The translations under genes were made by a program, and so were the position numbers. The notes beneath the pieces are model-generated. The model searched no databases. It worked only from the letters and a program-made list of their open reading frames with translations, and was not told the DNA's origin. A stretch of DNA of 15,215 bases from Anaerolineaceae bacterium (lineage in GTDB: Bacteria > Chloroflexota > Anaerolineae > Anaerolineales > Villigracilaceae): the NCBI GenBank assembly GCA_009885445.1, contig VFKQ01000257.1, positions 1 to 15,215 on the forward strand. Reading direction: 5' to 3'. This document shows, piece by piece, positions 5,771 to 11,895 of the stretch; position 1 is the stretch's first letter, and the number at the start of each line of letters is the position of its first letter.

Positions 5771-6286
5771 TCATCGTCTTTGCTTTTGAGTGGGCGTGCG
5801 CAAAAGGAAATTGTTGCCCACGATCCACAGCGCGGCGGCGGATGCGAGCAGGAGACTCAAGTTGAAAGTTGAAAGTTGCAGGTTGGAGGGAATGGCGGGC
5901 AGGGATGGCAGGGAGAATTGGAGATTGGAGATTGACGTGGCGAGCTGTGCGAGCAGGGATTCGAATGTCGGAAGTTGATAGGCTGTGAATTCTGTCGGAA
6001 TTTGAAAAAGATTCGCGAACCAAATGAAGATGCTCAGCGCGGACGCGGCTTGCAGGGTCAGGACCCAGTTCCATGCGCGGCTGGTTTTGGTTTGGGGCAA
6101 ACGCGCCAAAATGGATGCGGTCAAGTTGCGCGGCGAATTTTTTTCGGGCAGCGACTCGAGTGCGACGAATAGAGCGCGCAAATCCGCGAGGCGCGTTTGG
6201 CAATCGTTGCACGAATCCAAATGCGGCGCGTTGAGGCGGCCATCGAGGATTTCATTGAGTTGTTCGTCGCTGAGGTGAGGGGTCAT
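5771..6286 (-). CDS. Anti-sigma factor with zinc-finger (ZAS-like) motif
   Basis: 171 residues. Residues 1-60 carry the anti-sigma zinc-binding signature H22-x3-C26-x2-C29 (HLDSCNDC) found in factors that hold an ECF sigma factor inactive. Two membrane helices are predicted at about 73-94 and 143-162, with the loop between them outside the cytoplasm if the N-terminus is inside. The start overlaps the stop of the sigma factor gene by ATGA, so partner stoichiometry is probably set by coupled translation. The loop (118-144) is encoded largely by 7-bp tandem repeats and is rich in Asn, Leu, Gln, Ser and Phe; this is unlikely to be an old, conserved sensor surface. No sensor domain beyond the loop is seen, so the inducing signal is unknown. 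Confidence 0.85.
   Translation of the reverse strand: MTPHLSDEQLNEILDGRLNAPHLDSCNDCQTRLADLRALFVALESLPEKNSPRNLTASILARLPQTKTSRAWNWVLTLQAASALSIFIWFANLFQIPTEFTAYQLPTFESLLAQLATSISNLQFSLPSLPAIPSNLQLSTFNLSLLLASAAALWIVGNNFLLRTPTQKQRR
5861..5937. repeat. 7-bp tandem repeats inside the anti-sigma gene
   Basis: Four heptamers of the type GTTGAAA/GTTGCAG/GTTGGAG lie at 5861-5888, and three of the type ATTGGAG at 5917-5937 (the last is divergent, ATTGACG). Between them is a GGCAGGGA-like stretch. They encode much of the loop between the two membrane helices without breaking the frame. Confidence 0.75.
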
Positions 6287-6825
6287 GGGCGCAAGTCCTT
6301 GAGGCGTTCGGCGAGAATTTTGCGGGCGCGGAAGAGGTCGGATTTCACGTCGGAGAGTGGGCGATTTAATGTTTCGGCGATTTCTTCGTAGCTGAGTTCT
6401 TGATAGTGTCGCAGTTCGATGACGGCGCGATAGCGCGGCGGGAGCGCGGTCAGCTCGGCGCGGATGCGGCGTTCGCTGTCCGCGTGGAGGGCGAGGGACT
6501 CGGGGCTGGGAGTCGCATCAGGAAGCTCGAACCCGCCCTCACCGAGGGGCAGAAGCGGACGAGTCGATTCGAGGCGGTTGAGACAGACGTTGGCGGCGAT
6601 CCGCTTGAGCCACGGAGCGAGCAATTTGTCGCGGTCGAATTTTGCGAAAAATTTCCAGGCGCGCAGGAAGGTCTCCTGCGTGGCGTCTTCGGCGTCGTGG
6701 GCGTTGCCGAGGAAACGGTAGGCCACGTTGAAGACGGCGCGCTGGTGTTGCTCGATCATTTCGGCAAAGGCTGACTGGTTTCCGCTTTGGATGCGCTCGG
6801 CCAGTTCGCGGTCGGTGGCGGGCAT
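6283..6825 (-). CDS. ECF-type RNA polymerase sigma factor
   Basis: 180 residues, the usual size. Sigma region 2 spans about residues 23-88 (YRFLGNAHDAEDATQETFLR, then APWLKRIAANVCLNRLES). Region 4 spans about 122-172 (ALPPRYRAVIELRHYQELSY, then EEIAETLNRPLSDVKSDLFR and ARKIL), including the DNA-binding helix-turn-helix. It directs core RNA polymerase to promoters under control of the anti-sigma encoded next, whose start overlaps its stop by ATGA. The linker between regions 2 and 4 holds PLLPLGEGG, similar to a repeat-encoded peptide in cinA of this window. No Shine-Dalgarno is visible before the ATG. The regulon cannot be told from here. Confidence 0.93.
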   Translation of the reverse strand: MPATDRELAERIQSGNQSAFAEMIEQHQRAVFNVAYRFLGNAHDAEDATQETFLRAWKFFAKFDRDKLLAPWLKRIAANVCLNRLESTRPLLPLGEGGFELPDATPSPESLALHADSERRIRAELTALPPRYRAVIELRHYQELSYEEIAETLNRPLSDVKSDLFRARKILAERLKDLRP

Positions 6826-6880
6826 GCTATTTGTAATTACAGGGGTGAAGTGGAAAAAGTTGCATTGGGTTTAATTTCTG

Positions 6881-6945
6881 GCCACGGATTACACGGATTT
6901 TCACAGATATATAAAAAATCCGTGCCAATCTGTGAAATCCGTGGC
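6881..6945. repeat. 65-bp imperfect inverted repeat upstream of the sigma factor gene
   Basis: The outer ten bases GCCACGGATT pair perfectly with AATCCGTGGC; the inner parts are permuted variants of CACGGATT and CACAGAT. It fills half of the 129-base gap between two minus-strand genes and would form a long AT-looped hairpin. It resembles a type of dispersed intergenic repeat rather than a terminator, since no T run follows on either strand. Confidence 0.75.
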
Positions 6946-6954
6946 AAAAGAAAT

Positions 6955-8007
6955 TTATGCCAGAGGCTTGTCTTTTTTCGCGCGCGTGGCGAGGAGTAGG
7001 ATGATGCCGACGAGGAGCAGAACAATCGACTCGAAGGCGATGGGCGTGGAGACGCCGGAAAGCACGCTGGTGACGACGGCGCGCAATGTGTCGGTGACGG
7101 AGGCGGGCAGACTGATGGGCAGGCGCGGTTGGATGGAGCGCGTGTAGGCCCAATTGAAAATAGGATTGACTGCGGCGGCGGTGAGCAAACCCAAAACGCC
7201 GGCGGCGATGAGTGGCGCGCCCCACCAATTTAACCAGGTCTTGGAATCGCGCACTGCAAAAATGGTAATGAAGAAAAGCAGGATGAGCGGAATCCAAATG
7301 CTGGCGCGCATTGTGCCACGCAGATTGCGCAGGCTGGTCAGGAAAGATTCTTGCGCGCCAAATTCAGGGACGAGATTAATCTCATCGGGCAGGCTTGCCG
7401 CGCTGACTTGCAGTCCTTCTTCAATCATGGGCTTGAAGATGTACTCGCCGCTAGCGTTGGTAAAAATGCCCGGCAGTTTGCACAAGTAAAATTGCACGGG
7501 TTCGCCGAGCAATGTGAGCGCGGTGATTTCGGCGAGTTGCGCAAAAGTGCAATCGGGTTGCGCGTTGAGCAGGGTCATCACTGCCTGAAATCCAGCGGGG
7601 CCGCCGAGGTAGGTTTTAAATTCTACGAGCGAGAGTGTGGCAGTTTCGCTTTCGCCGTTGAGATAGGCAAAGGCCGCAGTGAAGGTTTGCTCGGTGAGGG
7701 GCTTTGTCATCTCGGCAGGCAGAACGGCGCGAATCACTTCTTCCCAATCTTCGGCGGGCAGGGTCTTGAGAAAGTCCGGCAGGCTGGGAATGTTGCTCTC
7801 TGCGCCGGAGTGGGTCAATAGTTCAGCGGCAATGGTTGGGAATTGTTCGTAGAAATTCTGCGCTTCGAGTGCGCGCAGATACGAGTCGGCGTTGAAGAGT
7901 CGACGCTCGGCGTTGAAGAATAAAAGCGCGATGGCTGTGCTGAGGGCGAAGAGCACTGCGCAGATGAAGGCGAGGATTTTTAGTGCGGTTTCTGAAAACT
8001 TTTCCAT
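6955..8007 (-). CDS. Membrane protein of unknown function
   Basis: 350 residues. One helix at about 10-31 is followed by a soluble region (32-230) and three further helices at about 233-252, 260-285 and 325-341, then a basic tail TRAKKDKPLA. By the positive-inside rule the tail is cytoplasmic and the 200-residue region lies outside. That region has two cysteines (153 and 176) that could pair, and motifs ADSYLRALEAQNFYEQFP and LPAEDWEEVIRAVLPAEM. I recognise no catalytic motif. An AGGA lies seven bases before the ATG. It lies between the sigma factor gene and the amidohydrolase gene, separated from each by a repeat-bearing gap, so it is probably its own unit. A role in envelope homeostasis with the sigma pair would be speculation. 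Confidence 0.75.
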   Translation of the reverse strand: MEKFSETALKILAFICAVLFALSTAIALLFFNAERRLFNADSYLRALEAQNFYEQFPTIAAELLTHSGAESNIPSLPDFLKTLPAEDWEEVIRAVLPAEMTKPLTEQTFTAAFAYLNGESETATLSLVEFKTYLGGPAGFQAVMTLLNAQPDCTFAQLAEITALTLLGEPVQFYLCKLPGIFTNASGEYIFKPMIEEGLQVSAASLPDEINLVPEFGAQESFLTSLRNLRGTMRASIWIPLILLFFITIFAVRDSKTWLNWWGAPLIAAGVLGLLTAAAVNPIFNWAYTRSIQPRLPISLPASVTDTLRAVVTSVLSGVSTPIAFESIVLLLVGIILLLATRAKKDKPLA

Positions 8008-8052
8008 GAAGGGTTCCTGTGCGAATTAAGTGAGTTGACTGCGCAGATTTCT

Positions 8053-8113
8053 CCCTCACCCCAACCCTCTCCACTTCGCTCCGCTACGGGACTATAGTCC
8101 CGCTGGGAGAGGG
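8053..8113. repeat. Palindromic repeat with nested hairpins
   Basis: Outer arms CCCTCTCC 8065-8072 and GGAGAGGG 8106-8113 pair perfectly. Inside is a perfect 16-bp palindrome, CGGGACTATAGTCCCG, at 8087-8102. The leading CCCTCACCCCAACCC and the GGGAGAGGG end resemble the repeat inside cinA at 12648-12680. It sits just past the amidohydrolase stop and could affect its 3' end, but no T run follows. Confidence 0.75.
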
Positions 8114-8119
8114 CGCAGA

Positions 8120-10093
8120 CTACATCACCAACTCAATATAATCTTCGAGCACGGCGGGCTGACCAGATGCGCCGAGCAGGTCGAGTAATTCGGTGACGAG
8201 CGCGGCTTTGTTTTGCGCGTCGGTGCGGCTCCAGGTGCGCGCTTTGATTTCGAGAAAATGTCCCAGCGCGGGCGTGCTGACGTTATCCAGGTTCACAAAA
8301 AATTCAGTATCTTTATATTTGATCAGCCAGCGCAGGCGATCTTTGGCGAGTTCGATTTCGCGCGTCGGTTTAAAGTATTCGCGATAAAAGCGCAACGTCT
8401 GCAATGCCGGTGCCAGGAAGCGACTGCGCGAGAGCATCACTTCGTGCGCAAAAGTCCCCTCACTTTTCAGGCCGACGAGAGTCAGGCGCGGACGCGTGGT
8501 GGTGACGTTGCCCTTGTCATCGAGGAACTCGTCTTCGCGATAACGCAGAAGTCCCTGCGACTCATCAGCGAAGAAGAAATAAGTGTCGTGCTGATCGTAG
8601 TGACGGATGCGCACAATCTCGATAGCCGGATTCTCGAGTCCGTGCCGCACTTTGAGCGGGTCGGCCAACTTGACCTTGACCTGCACTTCAAACGACTCCT
8701 CCTCAAGCGAGCCGCCCAGCGCAATCAACTTCGAGAGCACCGACTGTTCGCGCTCGAGCAGGAAGGCGTCTATCTTTTTGGCCACGATGCGCGCTTCGGC
8801 CATTAATTCATTTTCGTTCAAAGTTAACAGCGCGCGCGCGCGCATTAACCATTTTCCATTGACCATCACATCGCTCACATCCGTAGACTTGGCCGCGTAC
8901 ACAATTTGTGCATACGCGTTGTTGGGGTCGCGGCGGAAGGACGGCGTGTTGTGCAGGGTGTTGAGATCTACAACGATCAAGTCCGCGCGGCGGCCGGGGG
9001 TCAGCGAGCCGGTCAAATGCCCGATGTGAAGCGCTTGGGCGCCGAGGCGCGTGGCCATCGTCAGCGCGGTGTGAGCGGGCAGGGAGGTCGGGTCGTTGCT
9101 GGATGCTTTCGCCACGAATGAAGCGAGTCGCACTTCCTCGAACATGTCGAGGTCATTGTTGCTGGCCGGGCCGTCGGTGCCGATGCCCACGTTGAGTCCA
9201 ATTTCGAGCATTTTGGTGACGGGCGCAAAGCCCGAGGCGAGTTTGAGATTCGACGACGGGTTGTGTGACACGCCCGCGCCGTGATTCTTCAGCGTGCGGA
9301 TTTCGCCGATGTCGATATGCACGCAGTGCGCGGCGATGACCTTGGCTTCGAAGAGTCCCTGTTTTTTCACGTAGGGAATCACGGGCATGCTGTTTTCGTT
9401 GCGCATGTTTTCCACTTCAAAAGAAGTTTCGGCGAGATGCGTGTGCAGAGGCACATCAAATTCCTTGGCCAGTTCGGCGCAGGCCCTGAGCATTTCAGGC
9501 GTGGTGGTGTAGGGCGCGTGCGGCGCAACCGCCGGGACAATTAACTCGTGTCCCTTCCAGCGCATGATGAACTCGCGCGCTTCGGCGATGGCGTCTTCGT
9601 AAGAGGCCGCGTCGGGCGTGGGGAATTTCAGCACGGACTGTCCGCACACGGCGCGCAGGCCTGCGGCGGCGGTGGCGCGCGCTACATATTCTTCGAAGAA
9701 ATACATGTCGTTAAATGTCGTCACACCCGAGCGGATAAATTCCGCGCAGGCAATTTGTGTGCCGAGCGTAATAAATTCAGGCGAAGCGAACTGACGTTCC
9801 ACCGGCCACATGTAACCCTGCAACCACACGTCAAGGCGCAGGTCATCGGCGATGCCGCGCAGGAGAGTCATCGGCACGTGTGTGTGTGCGTTGATCAGGC
9901 CGGGCATCAGGATTTTGCCGTTGCAATCAAAGACTTCTTCGGCTGAATATTCTTTTTTGATTTCATCTTCGGGGCCAACGGCCACAATGCTATTGCCCAG
10001 CACGGCGACCGCGCCATGCTCGAATTGAGTCAGTTTTTCGTCCATGGTCAGGACGTGGGCGTTGATGAAGAGGGTGTCTACGGTTTGGCTCAT
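8120..10093 (-). CDS. MTA/SAH-deaminase-type amidohydrolase fused to a CYTH domain
   Basis: 657 residues; GGAG lies five bases before the ATG. Residues 1-445 are a complete amidohydrolase of the 5'-methylthioadenosine/S-adenosylhomocysteine deaminase (MtaD/TRZ-ATZ) type: LMPGLINAHTHVP with metal ligands H70 and H72, PHAPYT at 191-196, HTHLAET with H219 and E222, AAHCVHI with H256, and GIGTDGPASNNDLDMFEE with D307. Relatives are Zn enzymes that deaminate adenosine-containing thioethers to inosine forms. Residues about 467-640 read as a CYTH (triphosphate tunnel, CyaB-like) domain: EVQVK at 469-473, QHDTYF at 501-506, LLRYRE at 515-520, RLTLVG at 536-541, AKDR at 583-586, LDNV at 602-605 and LGHFLEIKA at 610-618. 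The usual ExExK is ExQxK and the late EIE is EIK, so metal binding may be altered. The frame is continuous with no internal stop. Substrate and role of the CYTH half are unknown. Confidence 0.88.
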   Translation of the reverse strand: MSQTVDTLFINAHVLTMDEKLTQFEHGAVAVLGNSIVAVGPEDEIKKEYSAEEVFDCNGKILMPGLINAHTHVPMTLLRGIADDLRLDVWLQGYMWPVERQFASPEFITLGTQIACAEFIRSGVTTFNDMYFFEEYVARATAAAGLRAVCGQSVLKFPTPDAASYEDAIAEAREFIMRWKGHELIVPAVAPHAPYTTTPEMLRACAELAKEFDVPLHTHLAETSFEVENMRNENSMPVIPYVKKQGLFEAKVIAAHCVHIDIGEIRTLKNHGAGVSHNPSSNLKLASGFAPVTKMLEIGLNVGIGTDGPASNNDLDMFEEVRLASFVAKASSNDPTSLPAHTALTMATRLGAQALHIGHLTGSLTPGRRADLIVVDLNTLHNTPSFRRDPNNAYAQIVYAAKSTDVSDVMVNGKWLMRARALLTLNENELMAEARIVAKKIDAFLLEREQSVLSKLIALGGSLEEESFEVQVKVKLADPLKVRHGLENPAIEIVRIRHYDQHDTYFFFADESQGLLRYREDEFLDDKGNVTTTRPRLTLVGLKSEGTFAHEVMLSRSRFLAPALQTLRFYREYFKPTREIELAKDRLRWLIKYKDTEFFVNLDNVSTPALGHFLEIKARTWSRTDAQNKAALVTELLDLLGASGQPAVLEDYIELVM

Positions 10094-10119
10094 TCAGGCT
10101 CCAAAGTAAAATTTACAAA

Positions 10120-10143
10120 AGAGCGGCATAATAATGCCGCTCT
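10120..10143 (-). terminator. Terminator after the HEPN gene
   Basis: Perfect 10-bp arms AGAGCGGCAT and ATGCCGCTCT enclose a 4-base loop, followed on the minus strand by TTTG and an AT-rich stretch. It lies 10 bases past the HEPN stop and 26 bases before the amidohydrolase start, so it separates these two units. Confidence 0.85.
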
Positions 10144-10153
10144 GCAGATATGT

Positions 10154-10570
10154 CTATTTTGCAGGTAATAAAAGGCGCACCTGTTCCAAAAGAAATCTTG
10201 CGCGCTCCAGGGCCATTTGAGCGTCCTCGATGTTGTAGCTCAGCGCAGGGGTCAGGTCTGGCAGGCCATCGGGATAACGGGCAGGGATGTAGAATTTATC
10301 CAATGATGCCGCATACAATAGCCACTTTTCCTTTGGTTTCAGCCAGTCCAGATTTGGAAATTCACCAACCAGTTTTTGAATAGAGTGTCCCCATGGATCT
10401 CCGTCCACCGAGAACCAAAGTGCCTTAAGTGCTTTTTCGCCGCTTTGTTGACAATTAAAACAGGCATGCGAATGCATCTGTGAATTTTCAAGTGTCTCTG
10501 CCGCTTGAAGGTCATCTCGTGCAGTTTCCCACCAGCGCCAAGCCTCAAGAGTATTCTTAGTCAGACTCAT
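10154..10570 (-). CDS. HEPN domain protein (partner of the MNT protein)
   Basis: 138 residues, all helical in style: WRWWETARDDLQAAETL, CFNCQQSGEKALKALWF (the common HEPN helix), GHSIQKLVGEFP at 61-72, and IPARYPDGLPD at 95-105. This is the HEPN branch with the RYPD motif. The RX4-6H ribonuclease motif of toxic HepT proteins is not visible: the only good candidate, R98, is followed by YPDGLPD with no His. So either catalysis is lost or this subfamily acts by another route. The start lies inside the end of the MNT gene (14-base overlap), and the pair share one promoter and a terminator. HEPN/MNT pairs are toxin-antitoxin or defence-related modules in many prokaryotes; here that role is inferred from pairing only. 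Confidence 0.88.
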   Translation of the reverse strand: MSLTKNTLEAWRWWETARDDLQAAETLENSQMHSHACFNCQQSGEKALKALWFSVDGDPWGHSIQKLVGEFPNLDWLKPKEKWLLYAASLDKFYIPARYPDGLPDLTPALSYNIEDAQMALERARFLLEQVRLLLPAK

Positions 10571-10874
10571 AAATCGTAATTCCCTCGTTCAATGCCTGAC
10601 GCATAAACGCGCGATCTTTAATATTGTCAAGTTCTTGAGGTGTGTAAATTAATGCGTCCACGCCGAACTGACCCGTGGCTTGACCCAGATCAAGCAAGAT
10701 GCCGTCATAGCGGTCCCAGAAGCGCTTTACTGTTTCCTGAATGAGGATTAGGTCTACATCGCTATGTTTTGATTCTTCCCCGCGCGCAACCGACCCAAAG
10801 AGGATGGCTTTTTGGATATTGTATTGCCTGAATATCGGCGACAAGCGGATTTTCAAACCTGCGATAGTTTCCAT
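10557..10874 (-). CDS. MNT-type minimal nucleotidyltransferase
   Basis: 105 residues. The nucleotidyltransferase signature GS-x10-DxD is perfect: G27-S28 in AILFGSVARG, then D39 and D41 in HSDVDLILI, with a third carboxylate D73 in FGVDALIYT. Proteins of this type (MntA) transfer AMP from ATP onto a partner HEPN protein to silence it. All three acidic residues are present, so it is probably active. In known HepT the acceptor Tyr is in RX4HXY, which this HEPN partner lacks, so the target may differ. It is the first gene of a two-gene unit. There is no Shine-Dalgarno, and a TGCTATAAT element ends eight bases before the ATG, so its mRNA is probably leaderless. Confidence 0.92.
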   Translation of the reverse strand: METIAGLKIRLSPIFRQYNIQKAILFGSVARGEESKHSDVDLILIQETVKRFWDRYDGILLDLGQATGQFGVDALIYTPQELDNIKDRAFMRQALNEGITIYESD

Positions 10875-10881
10875 TTTGAAA

Positions 10882-10890
10882 ATTATAGCA
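10882..10890 (-). promoter_or_regulatory. Extended -10 promoter for the MNT-HEPN pair
   Basis: TGCTATAAT on the minus strand is a perfect extended -10 (TGnTATAAT). The expected start, six to eight bases downstream, falls on or beside the ATG at 10874. The -35 region is poor, which is usual for extended -10 promoters. Confidence 0.7.
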
Positions 10891-10920
10891 CGACCTTTGT
10901 AGAGAAATGAATTTTGGAAA

Positions 10921-11895
10921 TCACCTCAGCCAATTCAAAAAAACAGTCAATACATCCAGGTTCATCTCAAAATCAGTGTCGCGATGATTGCTCAGTTCCA
11001 TGTCCACCGCCGCCGCGCCCATCGAGACGGCGTAATCGGCGAGCGTGCCAGTGTAGATGCAACCCGTGTCCAGCGGCGGATAGGGATAACTGGCCACCTT
11101 CGCAATCGCCTCGCCCAGGCGTATCGAGTCTGCCTCCCACGGTTCGCCGCCGGGGAAGATGCCCAGCGCGGCGCTATGATAACTGATGACGGCGTCTATT
11201 TCGTGGCCTTCAAAAAAACGCATGATGATGCGCGTCTCGGGTTCAGAACCCGGGCTGTCACCGCCAGTCGTTGGCAACTCGCTCCAGCAGCCATCGCGAT
11301 TCCATTCGGCCTGCCAATTTTCGGGGAAGTTGCGATTCAAGTCTACGCCGTTGGCGTTGGTGCGGCCCTCTTCGTTGCGTCCCACAGAGTCTCCATCTGG
11401 ATTCATGTTGGGGATGATAAACAAAGTCACATCGCTGGGGATGGCTTCGGGATGCGCGTCGAGAAAAATTATCAATTCATTTGCAAGCGCAATCGTGTTC
11501 CATTCATAGCCGCCATGAATGCCAGCCACGATCAGGCGCTCCTTTTCACCCTGCCCAAAAGTGTAGACTTGAATTGCGCGGCCTTGCCCACTAAAGCCGA
11601 TCACGCGTCCGCTCTTGCCCGAGGCGAGAGTCAACGGCGTGGGCGAAGCGAGCAACCCCTCCAGGGCGGTCGAGAGCGGGTTGGGGGTGATGGTCGGCAA
11701 ATAGTAGGACAGAGGCGCCGAAGTGGCGACGAGTCCATAAACCGGAGTCGTCGTCTGCGTTGGCTCATCTGCGGCGAAAACAGTTGCGTCGCTCATGGCC
11801 AGCCAGACCACAATTAACAACGCCGTCAACCCGGCGATGTTTAAACCCCAAGCCAGCGTCACCAACCATTTTTGAGATTTGCGCCGTCGCGTCAT
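10921..11895 (-). CDS. Membrane-anchored M14 zinc carboxypeptidase
   Basis: 324 residues. A basic start (MTRRRKSQK) and a membrane helix at about 11-33 place the rest outside the cytoplasm. After a Thr/Pro-rich linker (44-95) comes an M14 domain: zinc ligands H127 and E131 in AGIHGGYEWNT, NMNPDGD and the substrate-binding NANGVDLNRNFP with R188, zinc ligand H240 in ISYHSAA, and catalytic E300 in AAVDMELSNHRDTDFE. The NPDG, NANGVDLNRNFP and ELSNHRDTDFE patterns resemble the MpaA-like branch, which cleaves gamma-D-Glu-diaminopimelate bonds in murein peptides, but peptide specificity is not proven. Cys203 and Cys279 could pair. The start overlaps the cinA stop by ATGA, so it is co-translated with cinA and the binding lipoprotein upstream. 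Confidence 0.9.
   Translation of the reverse strand: MTRRRKSQKWLVTLAWGLNIAGLTALLIVVWLAMSDATVFAADEPTQTTTPVYGLVATSAPLSYYLPTITPNPLSTALEGLLASPTPLTLASGKSGRVIGFSGQGRAIQVYTFGQGEKERLIVAGIHGGYEWNTIALANELIIFLDAHPEAIPSDVTLFIIPNMNPDGDSVGRNEEGRTNANGVDLNRNFPENWQAEWNRDGCWSELPTTGGDSPGSEPETRIIMRFFEGHEIDAVISYHSAALGIFPGGEPWEADSIRLGEAIAKVASYPYPPLDTGCIYTGTLADYAVSMGAAAVDMELSNHRDTDFEMNLDVLTVFLNWLR

Noticed and set aside
6826..6880. Autoregulated ECF promoter (CAAC and TGTAAT-like boxes) before the sigma gene
   Set aside because: The spacing is longer than typical for ECF promoters and the motifs are short; chance is likely.
8213..8806. Antisense open frames opposite the amidohydrolase-CYTH gene
   Set aside because: The minus-strand frame carries continuous family motifs; the plus-strand frames are shadows.
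8830..8843. Alternating GC run inside the amidohydrolase gene as Z-DNA or a slippage site
   Set aside because: It encodes ordinary residues (ARA) in the conserved frame and is short for a GC-rich gene.
11640..11720. Repeat-encoded linker in the M14 peptidase (CCCCAACCC and GGAGGGGTTG on the minus strand)
   Set aside because: Only about 7 of 10 arm positions pair and Thr/Pro linkers are common there; too weak to call.
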